In this document: positions 43,913 through 55,548 of the stretch, one piece after another
Layout of the letters: each line of letters opens with the position of its first letter
How positions within the stretch are numbered: position 1 is the stretch's first letter
Assembly: GCA_016648135.1 (NCBI GenBank)
Contig: JADDOH010000169.1
Span: forward strand, 124,001-188,000
Length of the DNA stretch: 64,000 bases
Source: Agrypnia vestita
Taxonomy: Eukaryota; Arthropoda; Insecta; Trichoptera; Phryganeidae
Reading direction: 5' to 3'
Notes under the pieces: generated by a model
Seen by the model: the letters and a program-made list of their open reading frames with translations, nothing else
What the model was told of the DNA's origin: nothing
The model's database searches: none
Made by a program: the position numbers and the translations under genes

Positions 43913-44186
43913 ATATATATTGAAAAAAAAAATACGTCGAAATAACATATTTATGTGACAGATTATCAAAATATGAATAATACGATCACAGATACTTATG
44001 AGAGGAACATTACAAGATATATCTTTAATTCGATTATTTTCAAAATATATGCTTATGTAAATGTAATGCTGCAATGTTCTCACTGACCTATATTACCAAC
44101 CTAACCTAAGTACCTACTCGCACCTACCTTTCTACAGTTTCTACCTACCCAAAGAACATACCTCGGGACTATTCCCATTGGTTTTC

Positions 44187-44521
44187 ATCATGCATCCTTA
44201 TTATCTAACGTTGTGTACTTCGTCAATAATTACGTGACGAATATTATATTATTGGGTGTCTCGTAGCTGGTGGCAAACTCTTCAGGGGAGTCTTATTCGT
44301 TCAATTTTGAATTGAGAATATTCTTTACACTTTAGGCGAAATATCGCAATCACACATCCTTATTATGTAACATTATACACTTCGTCAATATTTACGAGAC
44401 GAAAATTTTAATAAAGGGTGTTTCATAGGTGGTGGAAAACTATTCAGGGAAGTTGTATTCATTCAATTTTGAAACAAGAATATTCTTTACGCTTTGGGCG
44501 AAATATCAACAGACATCAATG
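44187..44521. repeat. tandem duplication of ~165 bp
   Basis: CATCCTTATTAT.TAAC.TT, TACACTTCGTCAATA, GGGTGTC.CATAG.TGGTGG and TTCTTTAC.CTTTGGGCGAAA occur in the same order at 44190-44355 and 44355-44521, at perhaps 80% identity by eye. Each contains the outer end of the foldback MITE family. Confidence 0.6.
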
Positions 44522-44599
44522 GCCTCAATATCAGTAGGTACTGAGATAAGTTACATTAACATAAGACTTTTAAAAAAATATTTCTGCTATTATGACCTA

Positions 44600-44940
44600 A
44601 TATCAATAGCTATTATGACCTGATATCAATAGTTAAGGAGATATGCGACATACAAGTTTGCATTTTTTTTCAATATTTCTGACTTATTTTTTGTAAAACG
44701 TTGGACTATCATCAACTTATATCGAAAATGAAAAATTCATTCCCTTTAATACAAGTCAAATAAAAAAATAAAAACCTTCGAATTCCAATTCGAAAACATT
44801 CCAATTGGAATTTTTTCAGCGTTTTTATCATATTAACTATTGATATTAGGTCATAATAGCTTGAACATTTTCGACTCACAATCAAGGCAGGAATATAGTC
44901 CTGCGAGGTTATTAATGTTTTACAAAAAACAAAAAACATA
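44600..44940. mobile_element. foldback MITE family copy
   Basis: TATGACCTGATATCAATAG, TTAAGGAGATATGCGACAT, TTTTTCAATATTTCTGACTT on the left. ACTATTGATATTAGGTCATA, GAACATTTTCGACTCACAAT and AAGGCAGGAATA on the right. It matches 34943-35663 and 14975-15320, with part of the right arm deleted. Confidence 0.65.
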
Positions 44941-44942
44941 TT

Positions 44943-44995
44943 ATATATATACTAGGACTTATCAATGTTACGTCATTTTTGACGGGCACAGCTAG
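44943..44995 (+). repeat. short Helitron-like end, copy 2
   Basis: TATACTAGGACTTATCAATG, TTACGTCATTTTTGACGGG, CACAGCTAG followed by T. Inverse of 41381-41445. Confidence 0.5.
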
Positions 44996-45935
44996 TTGAA
45001 TATTAAAAATTTATGTGATTCAATTAAAATAAAACGGTTAAAACCGTGCGGAAATTTGAAGCCGGTTTTTGTATAACTTAGAATAAGAAACATCTTAATT
45101 AGAGTAACCTAGTTGGGCGTAATTAGTCAAATTAAAAAGAAGTGTAATTGTCACAACAATAAATTAAGTGTACACGCTTTTGAGAAATAAATAAATACCT
45201 GCTAATAACTTCGCATTTTACCGACATACCGGCAATTTTGCATGCCCCAGTGGTTACCTGTCCATGCGTTACTTTTATTTTCACACTTGGAAAGGTTGCA
45301 AGTACGAATTCAACTATCTGCGGGCCGATGTAATTTATTTTTGGACTCCAATGAGCTCCCGGAATGGCGTCATTTCATTCAGGAACGTCCTGTATAAAAG
45401 CGCGCCCGCAATTGGTTCATTTTGATATAAATTAGATTCTTTCTGCTTCCATTTGGTCACGGTCGGTGCTTTACTGTCGTGGATTTCAGACGACCCCCGA
45501 ATAAAAGCGCTTCGTAATTTCCCCGCGAAGCGTCGCCCCTGCCGGGTTTATTGCTGCACTTGCCACATGCACATTAAATTTGACGCCGTGAATTATTAGT
45601 TTCTTGCAGCACCGAGCCAGAGTTAAATCATTGTGCGTAATTATGGTGTCGATGCATTTCTGAGTTAAGAGAAGTTTGTTTATCCAAGTCAACTTTTATT
45701 TTCATTAAAAATAAATGTCAAATATTTTCGATGTTTTTTACAATGCAACAAAATAATAAAATAAACATGTTTATACAAAAAATTATTTTTCATTGCGAAA
45801 TTCTTCAAAACGAAATAACCTATTCATCTCACCATGTGCTATAGAGAATTTAAATTTCTCATATGTCGATAAAGACAAACTGTGGAAGTCTCACAGAGAC
45901 GACATTATTTACATGTATGAGAAACATGTATGGAA
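44996..45935. other. no gene recognised; GC-richer unique block at 45330-45670
   Basis: The block has CGCGCCCGCAATTGG, CCCCGCGAAGCGTCGCC and several TAATTA/ATTA-type strings. No repeat or product was recognised. Confidence 0.35.
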
Positions 45936-45939
45936 GTCT

Positions 45940-46075
45940 TTTTATAGGATGGCCCAGGTTTTACGACCTGTATGAGTTGGTTTAAGTGATCACCCTACAT
46001 AATGCAACGTTCATCAATTCCATCGTAATAACATCCACACATCAAATTTTTGAAAGTTCCAAATCTAAAAATCGT
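45940..46075 (+). repeat. TTACGACCTATTGTA family, copy 2
   Basis: TTTTACGACCTGTATGAGTT, GGTTTAAGTGATCACCCTAC, ATAATGCAACGTTCATCAAT. It is the most diverged of three copies. Confidence 0.5.
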
Positions 46076-46399
46076 CGGTTTTTTTGAAGGGACTATGCGA
46101 GAGACGTCTTTAGTCTTTTCTCATTAACTGGTATACATAGATTACACAACTAGTAATGATACCTCTATATTTTAAAGTGGATTTTTAAAATTATTTTTTT
46201 TCTTATATGTCTATTCAATTATTTAAAAAATATTATGTTATGTTTTAAATATATAATATGTAATGCATTTTCACTTCGTTAATATCTATTATTTTGTATG
46301 TTTTATTATTATGTTCAATATTAATTTATATAATATAAGAAATATTAATCAGAAAAGGAGTTACCAAGTAAAATGGCTTACCTATTAGTCTTCATATAT

Positions 46400-46480
46400 A
46401 TAATCATCATCATCACTCTTGGCTCTACAACCCCTGGTGGGTTTTGGCCTCCTCAAGAGTCTTCCTATCAATCCATGATA
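46400..46480 (-). repeat. retroposon end with (ATG)n tail, copy 2
   Basis: ATCATCATCATCACTCTTGG, CTCTACAACCCCTGGTGGGT, TTTGGCCTCCTCAAGAGTC. Sister of 10434-10500. Confidence 0.5.
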
Positions 46481-47224
46481 CATGTAAATATGATGTCGTA
46501 ACAATTCGAACATTTACAATTTCTAAGAGCTAGGGGACTATCGACTTTTAATTTCAGATTATTTTACGAAATCGCATTGTCATTAGATTTATTATATTTT
46601 TATGAAAATACATGTTGGTAATTTTTAATAGTAAATTATGCATATATGTATTTAACTTCAAAAGACTTCAGTAGGCCACCTCGAAATCAATTTTTAATAT
46701 AAAATGCAGTCTTATTAATAAAATTATTTCGATGGGTTCACCGAATATCACTTTAGTTTTATTTATTATATTTTACAATTTAAAAAAAAATTTGAATGTA
46801 TTTTCAAGTTTCTCATAAGTCTTTTGCTTCAATACCAAATCATTTCCGCAATGCACAGTACAGTGGTAATAACCAATATTCCTTCCGGCTAGTTCTTTGG
46901 TTTTTTTTTTTTTTTTAAGTTTTTTTTAAGTTTTTTTTTTTTTATTTTTTTTTTAAGTTTTTTTAAATTTATTAAGTTTACACAGGGGAAAATGTTCCGT
47001 ATATTGGAATAGATGATCGGATGGCCATCTTTGCCGGCATACCGATATTTAGTTCTTGCACGCTAATAAAATTAAAATAACTAGTTAAAGCGCCTTCTAG
47101 ATATATTTATACGAAAATAGCACTATATTCATTATCATTAGCACTGTATTCATTATCATTATTATTATTGTTGTATTTTGTCCAAATATTATTTTATTTT
47201 CAGCCCTTTGATACAAAACTAACA
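46481..47224. other. no gene; T-rich tract and decayed L2 end
   Basis: A nearly pure T tract runs 46899-46963. TTAAAGCGCCTTCTAGA, ACGAAAATAGCACTATA and ATTATTATTATTG at 47075-47175 look like a degenerate CR1/L2 UTR end. Confidence 0.4.
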
Positions 47225-47275
47225 TACTCTTAATAAAAATTACTTTGTTTTCACCACTTACACCTATATTGAAAA

Positions 47276-47715
47276 CAAAACTCCTTTATGTACAGATCCA
47301 CAAATTCATTTAACAACAATAAGAAACATAAAACAAACAATATCTACACTACCGCACCCAAACTAATTTGTACATTATATCTTCCCTTCTACTCCCGTCC
47401 CACATTCCCCTCCACCCTCTCCATTCGCTATTAATGTATGTTAAAGTAAATTTTTAAATTCAGTGGAAAATTTTTAAGATTGTTTTGCTGTTAACTTTTC
47501 CCAAAACAAAATAAATAAATAAACACACAAATACACACACTCACACAAACTCACTATTGGACATGTTTTTCTTATTTTTTATCGATTGTATATATGTGTT
47601 TTCTTGTAATTGGCCCAAAACTCTGTACATCAATTATTGTTTTTTTCAAGATTGATTAATTATATGGCTGTAAGAAAACCAATAAATGAAAATAAAAAAT
47701 AAAATAAATAAAATA
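47276..47715 (+). mobile_element. LINE 3' UTR inserted in a PLE terminus
   Basis: C-rich, T-poor sequence, then CCAATAAATGAAAATAAAAA and an AATAAAATAAATAAAAT tail. PLE sequence lies immediately outside both ends. No clear coding remains. The class is not assigned. Confidence 0.5.
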
Positions 47716-48009
47716 TCAACAGTGCCAATGGTCTTTTGATTACTCTCTAAAATTTGATAATGAAAAGTATTAAATTATCATAATTATCATATTTAAATTA
47801 TCATAATAATTAATATCAAATTCAATATTTTAAAAAAATCCCGAGTATTAATCAACCAGCTTTCTATGCTAATAATAAATTTCAAAGTACATATTACGTA
47901 ATTAGGATAATAATGATTCCTTAAATAAATCGGGGGTTTATTAATTGATTTGTAATGATTTTAATTATTTTTATATATAGAAAATACGTGTAGAAAATTT
48001 GAGGTAAGA

Positions 48010-48060
48010 GTTAAGGATCACTTGACGTGTTTAAGTAGCAATAATTTTCAAATTTGGGTA
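48010..48060 (+). repeat. dispersed repeat, AAATAGTAATAACTATTCA family, copy 1
   Basis: AAGGATCACTTGACGTGTTT, AAGTAGCAATAATTTTCAAA. Better copies are at 54780-54850 and 59462-59530 (GATGTTTAAATAGTAATAAC, TATTCAGA). Confidence 0.4.
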
Positions 48061-48330
48061 TTATATTTTGGTTATGGTTCATTCTTTTGGTTTCAATGGT
48101 TTACAAATTTTATATGAAAAATATACTGAATTACAATTTGATAACTTAGAAATTTTGGATATAGTAAATTCAATATTATAAATAACCAGGTCCTTTTTAC
48201 AAATAGTTATCTTTTAATTTTTTTTCATGTTAGTACTTAATTATTATTCATATCCCATACATTATTTTTTTATATTTTTGCTATGTATAATTCAATTTTT
48301 GAGTTTTAATTTGTTAGTATACTTTGTATC

Positions 48331-48360
48331 CTGATGAAGCGACCATTGGCCTTGAAACGT
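48331..48360 (+). ncRNA. hammerhead-like core, stems decayed
   Basis: CTGATGA, AGCGACCATTGGCCTT, GAAACGTA. The core strings are intact, but stem II pairs poorly and no stem I is visible. Sister of 18407-18441. Confidence 0.4.
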
Positions 48361-48429
48361 ATTGATATTTTCACTATATAAGTGGTGAAAACAAATAACA
48401 TTTTTATTAATTATTATATTGAAGTCACC

Positions 48430-48833
48430 GCAAAATCACTTTGCTCTTGAAGAAGCTTACATATTCTATTCATACATATACCTACAATATACCATTATTC
48501 AATTCAAAATTGTACAATGTAGTGTGATTAAATTCATGAATGTACAATATAAAATGATTTCATTTGTGAGTGTACAATCAACGTTGATGCTGTTTTAATG
48601 ATAAATGGTGTTAAAACTCCTGATCATTCATATTTATGATGACGTAGCAACATTTTCATCATAAAATAATGACGTGTATTACTGTATAGCATTGCATTTT
48701 CGGTTGTAGTGCTTTGATCTCATTTTTGAAGTGAATGCTTATAGCCTGTGGGGAAAATGTCCTAGAATAGATATAAGTCCCGAGGAAGAAGGAAGAGGAA
48801 GGGAGGATGTATGAGATAGAGTGTAGGGGTGCC
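48430..48833. other. no gene or known repeat recognised
   Basis: AT-rich. Repeated GTGTACAATATAAAATGA-like strings at 48510-48580 are too few to call an array. Confidence 0.3.
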
Positions 48834-49365
48834 CGACAGCCGATCGCCTGACAAGCCAACTGCCTGACCAGCTAACTGTCCGACTGTTGATTGTCCGACC
48901 AGTCAACTTCCATAAAAAAATAATGTAAAATATGAATTTGTATATGCATATGTTTATGAAAATGTGTATAAGTTCGTCAACTGTTAATATAATCACAACC
49001 AAATGAAAACAAGAAAAAAAATTCTTGTGGGTTTTCAAGAACTTAAGATTTGTTTTCACCGTGTAAAGTTTTATTTTCATATCCAATTTTGATTTTAAAC
49101 AATACAAAACACAAGTGAATATTCAAAAATAAATGTAGGAATGGTATAAAATGAAATATCTTTATAGGTACTATCTAAATAAATAGGTAAATATCTTTAT
49201 ACTCACTAGAAAAATATTTTGTAAGCACAATATTCAATTTTTCAGTGTAATATTTTTAATAGATGATGAATTTATGCATATTTTCGTGAAAATATGCAAA
49301 TACTAATATTAAAAAGAAATAATTTTATTGGGGAGTTGGGCAGTTGGCTGTCAGGAAGTTTACCC
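48834..49365. mobile_element. inverted-repeat element with 16-bp subterminal tandem repeats
   Basis: The left end carries four tandem units of GCCTGACCAGCTAACT / GTCCGACCAGTCAACT (15-16 bp) at about 48846-48908. The right end (49329-49365) carries the inverse of one to two units (AGTTGGGCAGTTGGCTGTCA). Inner arms GTATATGCATATGTTTATGA and TCACGAAAATATGCATAA-like sequence are also inverted. It is about 530 bp with no coding content. Confidence 0.55.
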
Positions 49366-52300
49366 AAAGCCGGGCTGAAGACAAAAATAATTCGTGAAGA
49401 TGGCTGATGATAATGATGATTCAGATTTCAGATTATTTAAGATACTATGCACCTAGTTCATATAATTGATGTTCTGAAAAATAATCTCGCTTTTTAGGAA
49501 ATAAATTAATAAGATTATGTAACGTCTCTGAGACAGTGGTATATTCCTGGGAAGACATTTTTCTACGTAGAATCTTATAAAGAAAGTAATTTTATCTGTA
49601 ATATTGACAGAGGACCACATTTTCCTCCCCCACCTTGCCTGAAGCCTTCCAACGAAAAGACGGCTAAGACAATCAAGAGGCAGTTTGGAGAAAATTTAAA
49701 AGATTGTTAGGCCTTAGTGTAAATTTAAATCAAATTTATATTTTATAAAGTGATTGTAAAGACTTCCACACATTTCCCACTTTTCTCATATAAATAGTCC
49801 CATGTATTCTTATAGTCCAATGTATTCGAGACTTCTATAATTTATCTTAATTAAAATACATAGATTTATAATATTTTAATGTACACGTAAATGATACTGA
49901 TATCGAGAAAATAAACGAATCCCTGATACATTCCCTCCGTGATCTCATGTTTGACAAAATGAGGGCTAAGTCCCTTTCGTTTATGGTATCGCTGTAGGTA
50001 GGGCTTCTTGGCTCTCTGATGCCGTATGTAGGTACATATTTATGTATGTTTAAGTGCCCCGTAACAAGGAGGTTATATCTTTATTAATTGAAAATAAAAT
50101 TGCTGTAAATAAGGGAGGCTCCAAGATACCTTAATTGAAACCCCTTTAATTACTGTCCAACATTGTTTTCGATTTGTTTAACTGATGATGGAATTAAATA
50201 TTCTAAAGTATACTAGAATTAAACAAATTGCTTCAAGTCAATTTATAAAATATTCATCAAATTCCACCCCAAATTCACCAAAAATCTTCATACGGCCAAA
50301 AATATCTTATCGGAAATGGCTTGGATGTATCGTACAAATACCAGAAAAGCGATTGGCGAGATCTCTTTGGCAACCCTAGAAAAAAGATGACTATTTTTAA
50401 CCTTTCCAATTACACAAATTTATATAGACTACTAATTTATATGTAATGGGCAGATTCAATGCAAAAATTAATTAAGGGCTATTTTGACGTATAGCTGAGA
50501 CTAAATTATCTCCTTTAGTATCATTTGGTTATTTGAATACACAAAATTGGTTGATCACAAGGTCTGTGGAATATGGTGGGTCGTTTACAATTATTTTCTA
50601 ATTCAGTATCTTCAGTTTATTTAAGAACAACGTCGTCACATTATATCTGTTGCATTAGCTTAACCTCCGACAGCTAATGTGGAAACAAACGTATGTGGAG
50701 ACCGTCCCCATGGATTGGGCTTATAAAACCACTATATCAAAATTAGAAACTATAAAAAAAGGTAATTAAAATAATTCTATAGGAAAAAATAAAACTGCCG
50801 AAGTATCTAACTATTTAAAGAATTCATGGTACCACAAATAATGGATATGTATAACAAAATCAATAATCCAAATTTTAAATTAAAAATACATTAAATACAA
50901 GAAGCGATTTTCGATTAACGAGATTTAGAGATACATTTAACGTACCAAAATTTTATTTTACTACAACCCAAAATCATTTTAGTTTTCTTGGTATTAAATT
51001 CTTTAACAATCCCCCTAACAATCAGAAAAATAACAGGTCAGAATAAATTTAAAATTTAAACCAAAAAACATGCATATAAACACCTGCTAGACACATAATA
51101 ATATGATTATGAAACTGTTTGAAAATGTCAGTTCACAACAAATTGCACCTTCCACTCCAATATTATCAAGTAAATACACAATTTAAAGCTACTACTAATT
51201 CTTACTAATATATAAAATATATAATATATTAGTAAGTATAATAATTACACAAAATTATAGTGTTGTGTTTGAAGAAGAAATTATAAATATAATATTTATT
51301 TGTTTATAATCATTTTTATACATTCAATACTATTTTCTACTACTTAGATTAATGCATATTTATAACTTTACACCTATAATAATCCTTCTCTATAGAAGAG
51401 TCTCTGACTCTCACAGAAATAGTAGAATAAATTGTTTCCTTATTGTAAATGTTAAATTATATCAATTTGTGTAAAAAGAACACATAAATAAAATATTTTA
51501 AAAAAATGAAGAAGCCACACATTTTTTTTGCATTCGTTTTGAAAATCGATTTTTTGCCTCGAATAATGAATTACAACACACGCGCAGTAAACCGTCTCAT
51601 TTATTCTTTCATTTCAGTTTTATTACCAAATAATATATCAAGACAGATAAACAAAATCAACACCACAGAATTAATTATACTTATTGACTCAAAATTAGGC
51701 TAACACAAAACGACGCATTTCCCCGCCCTTTTTTAATCAACCCTTCGCTCCGTCGGTAAAACAGGTCGCATAATTTGCGCCAGATTCCCGGCATCAAAGT
51801 TCAACTCGGCCGTTTCGTCACAACAGGATATCAGATATTCACTAAACTAATCAAATTCCCTCCCCCCGAAGGATTTTAATAAAGCCAGGGCGTTGGGCGA
51901 CCGAACAATGGTTCCAGCCCGGCCTTTAGCATCGCAAACAGGGCTCGGGGTCCGGGAACACCCCACACGTGGACGGGAACGGCAAGGGAACGGCCTATGA
52001 ACGGCGATGGATATTTTTCTGGAAGCTTCGCACGGATAGCGCTTGGGTAATGTTTACCAACTAACAGTATTAAATTTAATGAGTGTTTCCAGGATCCCTG
52101 TTTATTAATGTACCTTCGAAGTCGTGTCCGGTCTCGTTGGATGTTTGGAGAGGCTGTGGTGTGTGGTAACACTGGTAACTAATTTCAAACTAAAGATTAA
52201 AAAGTCCGCCTCTGCTACACGGTTTCTTCTGTGTGCTGTGAAATGTTGCGATACGTGATATATGATCGATATTTAAAAAAAAGGTCATCGTTTCATCAGT

Positions 52301-52790
52301 AATAGCGTAGATTTAATAATTAATATTAACAAAAATGTAATCAATATTCAAACACCGTCTATTACGTCCCGTCTTCTGCGCCTAATGAACACGCCCACAC
52401 ACCCACATTACTCTAATCTCCAACCCACTCCTCACGCTGTCCTTTAGTCTTAAGTTTAGTATTAGTAAAATTATTAAATTATTAGTTAGCATCGAAAACG
52501 TTCTAATCCTTGTATATAAATAGTGAAAGTATACAAAGTTATACTTGTAAAATACGTTTTTTTGAATAGCTTTTCACAAATTGTATAAGAAAATTTCGAA
52601 AAATTAAAATAACTGTGTTTACACAATTTTATAATAGTTTAAATTTCTACATGTTTCGAGAACAATGTTTTCTGTTCCTGAAGAGAATATTCCCCTAAAA
52701 ATACGTAGATATTTTAATTATAAGGTGGTAAATAAATAATCTCAAAACAAATGTCTCGTATATGTATGGAAAATAGGTGAAAATTTTTTT
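49366..52790. other. no gene recognised; GC-rich block at 51760-52170
   Basis: Long AT-rich tract. The block at 51760-52170 is GC-richer (GGGCTCGGGGTCCGGG, GGGAACGGCAAGGG) with a 98-residue open frame on the minus strand that shows no recognisable domain. At 52485, ATCGAAAACGTTCTAATCC resembles the 3' half of the motif at 57208-57222. Confidence 0.35.
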
Positions 52791-52794
52791 TTGG

Positions 52795-52925
52795 GTGTTT
52801 ATAAGGCTTACGACCTATCGTACCGCGGGCTTAAGTAATCACTTTACACAATGTAACGTTCACAATTCCACCCACGGTAGACTACCACATCTATAAAATT
52901 TTCGGAAGTTGTATATATGTCAATT
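52795..52925 (+). repeat. TTACGACCTATTGTA family, copy 3
   Basis: GGCTTACGACCTATCGTACC, GCTTAAGTAATCACTTTACA, CAATGTAACGTTCACAATTC, GGTAGACTACCACATCTAT. Close to the inverse copy at 30330-30460. Confidence 0.6.
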
Positions 52926-53464
52926 TTGCACAACTGTTTCATGTGCGATTTGTATTTCACTACCGCCATCTGTGCCAGAAAATGATTGCTAAATCATTCG
53001 ACGATTTTTCCTATTTTTAATATGAATTTTAGTGATTTTTGAATGCCATTAGTAATATGAAAATTAATTGATATCCATATTTCGATCATTTGTCAATGTA
53101 TTTTCATCTATCTGATACATAGTCAGCCCATTCGCATAGTTTTTTTGTTGGTTGACTTTTTTCGCTCTGCGTGGTAGACACTGATTTTGTTGAATGTGGA
53201 ATTTAATAAATAGCACTGTGCATTATTCCATTGTTTTTACATCTATTCTGTGGAATGGTCTGACACAACAATGATACAATATTCGTTTGTTTTAGTGATT
53301 GAATGAGGCTATTGATATTCACTGCGAACTGGGGTTGTTAGTTCACAATTCCCGTCTAGTGATACGTCTCTGCTGTTGTTTTTTTAGTTTGATATTATGT
53401 GATATTAATATCTTATTTGAGGTAAATTTATGTATACATACTTTAAAAAATATATAAATAAAAT

Positions 53465-53645
53465 TAAACAGTTTATTTAGTGCCATTTTCGTAAAAGTAT
53501 CGCCGCAAGGGTGCTTTACATGACAAATGTTTAGTCATACACAAAGTATCTAAAATTTAAAAATGCGAACATTAGGAAATGATTTTTAAAAAGGTGCGTT
53601 TTCAGCCTTTTTACATGCTTTTATTTAACTCTTTTTGTCTGTTTG
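53465..53645 (-). mobile_element. CR1/L2-like 3' end
   Basis: The minus strand gives AAAGCACCCTTGCGGCGATA, CGAAAATGGCACTAAATAA, and upstream AAAAGGCTGAAAACGCACCT (the KRTF codons of the ORF end). Confidence 0.7.
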
Positions 53646-53649
53646 TTTG

Positions 53650-53770
53650 ACGTTTGTTGTGGTGGAATCTCGAGCTTTGAAACTTTAAACATTTACATTG
53701 AGCGGAAGACTACATTATAAAATCATTTTAGACATGATTTGGTCATTATTTCAATTAAAATTAATAAGCC
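53650..53770 (-). repeat. ACCAAATCATGTC family, copy 2
   Basis: The minus strand reads AATGACCAAATCATGTCTAA, AATGATTTTATAATGTAGTC, AAAGTTTCAAAGCTCGAG, as at 22270-22390. Confidence 0.55.
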
Positions 53771-54074
53771 GCAGAAACAGCTGAAGAACATGCCGTTCGA
53801 AAATTTGTTTTAAATATTAAAAAAACGTTTTTAATATTTGGGTACCTACTGCATGTGCGATATTTAAAATCGATTAACAATGTATGTAAAGAAAGCGTAT
53901 AAAAGCAGGTGTTAATTTTTTTATTTATTTACTTGTTTACATATCATCATTAAGTTTCACTAGTCTGTCAGCGAGGAATCTTGTAATCAATATTTTACCT
54001 ATTTCCTGGCCAAAAATCAAAAATTTGGTAGAGAGACGCATTCCTGATACATACAATACGATAATCATTCGTTC

Positions 54075-54220
54075 ATTTTACAAAATCAGTTAAATTATTT
54101 AAAACAATATCTCTGATGAACTTGTCCGTTTTACGGAGGGTAGAGAGTTCCAGCTTTTGGGCTGATGGTCGATTGATTTTACAACCCTTCCTGCAGCTGA
54201 AATAGATGAAGAATTTAGAT
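54075..54220 (-). pseudogene. CR1/L2-like RT C-terminal remnant
   Basis: The minus strand encodes SSISAAGRVVKSIDHQPKSW then NSLPSVKRTSSSEI, matching the GRVVEPI ... WNFLPSVIRNSASET end at 7381-7560. Roughly 430 bp of other sequence separates it from the UTR at 53465-53645, so the copy was split by insertion. Confidence 0.65.
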
Positions 54221-54229
54221 TTTTAAAAC

Positions 54230-55480
54230 TATATACTAATTTACTAACTTTTCCACATTCATGCGTCTTATTTCTACTCCATTGTAGAGGCTCCTAATAT
54301 GACCATCTACTAGTACCTAGTTAATCTCGAGGGTTCTATGGAAAAAAGTAACTGTCTATCTGGAGCTGAGAGAAAATTACGGTTCGGTGGTTCGTAAAAA
54401 ATATTTATTTTGAACAACAAAAAACAAATTGTTTAATTTTTTTTAAAAAAATATAGTTTTGTAATCCAAATTAATAAAATAAAAATGTAATTTTCATAAT
54501 CGCAATACCATTCGTAGTAAATTGTAAACAAAATTAAGATGACAAACTAGAATTTGTAGAAATATTTAGTCATTATTTTTGGAAGTAATATTAACTAACA
54601 AAATGCAGTTCACGTACAGAGCACAGTATTTATTGGCTACAAGTTTCTCACAAAAGCCACTAAGTTTTACTAATAAAATTATTATAAAACAAACATTTCC
54701 TAAGGAAGTCCAAACAAACAAATAGGTAGGTACTTAGTACCACAATTGAGATACTAGAAATCATTATAAATGTTGATACTAGATTTAAGGGGCATTTGAG
54801 ATGTTTAAATAGTAATAACTATTCAGATTTTTCTAATCAACTTTTGGAAATAAACTTTTTTGATATTTGATATTTATGCAAAGTGTTTTCTTGATAATTA
54901 TATAAATGCATAATAGTGCATCTTTCATGCATACAAAGAAAAAATATATTCTTTTGTTTATTCGTCGAGTAAAGGTTCTTATATTTTTTTCGTAAATAGA
55001 CTATTATTAGTCAAGGTCGCAGTGAACACTGCATATTGTTGAGCGAAAATCTGGCTGTTGCCGATCTTTTAGGGTTAACCTGGCCATAAAATACTAGTCT
55101 TCCGCCTACAAATGTTTCTATATTTTATATCATCTATAATCTATAACTTATCGTTCCTGCCCGGCACTCAGATTTAGTTATATTTTAAAATGAAGGGAGC
55201 GGGGTTCCTTTGTTTGGGTCAGGACCTAAAAAATAATATAAACAAAATTGGTCCAGGCAAGGGGAGGGTATTATCAAATCTTCCTACCGGCGAGTATTTG
55301 ATCTGACATCTGTCAGAAAACAATAAAGTTAATTCGACATTGGCCAACACTTATTAGACCGTTCAGATTTTTTTATTTATAAAAGCAGGTTTATAATTGT
55401 AATCGGGCGACGAGACCGAATATATAATGTATCGCCAGGTGGCTAAATGGGTACTAGCCTAGTATAGTTTTTGAACCTTT
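54230..55480. other. no gene recognised; AAATAGTAATAACTATTCA repeat at 54780-54850
   Basis: AT-rich. Apart from the short dispersed repeat, no feature was recognised. Confidence 0.3.
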
Positions 55481-55481
55481 A

Positions 55482-55492
55482 TATTACCCGAT
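55482..55492. repeat. 11-bp target-site duplication, left copy
   Basis: TATTACCCGAT, repeated exactly at 56449-56459. Confidence 0.8.
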
Positions 55493-55498
55493 GATATA

Positions 55499-55548
55499 AT
55501 GTCTGGTCTCTCTGCGAATATCGTGATATTCGCAGAGAGACCAGACAT
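55499..55548. repeat. perfect 24-bp inverted repeat with 2-base spacer
   Basis: Arms 55499-55522 and 55525-55548 (GATATTCGCAGAGAGACCAG onward) around GT. The right arm is RTE coding sequence (IFAERP), so the left arm is an inverted copy of the first 24 bases retained. Confidence 0.9.

Larger units (their letters stand above)
47229..48411. mobile_element. inverted pair of PLE termini, left arm split by a LINE
   Basis: Left outer end TTAATAAAAATTACTTTG, TTTTCACCACTTA; right outer end AAGTGGTGAAAACAAATAAC, ATTTTTATTAA, which is its inverse. The left arm resumes after the LINE insert as AAAATATCAACAGTGCCAAT and GGTCTTTTGATTAC, decayed hammerhead-like sequence. The right arm has TTAGTATACTTTGTATCC followed by the motif at 48331. 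Confidence 0.65.

Noticed and set aside
50150..50750. Possible mariner remnant
   Set aside because: No D,D34D-type motif or terminal repeats could be identified.
52480..52510. ATCGAAAACGTTCTAATCC resembling the 3' half of the motif at 57181-57224
   Set aside because: No CTGATGA-like segment or stem II upstream, so there is too little to call.
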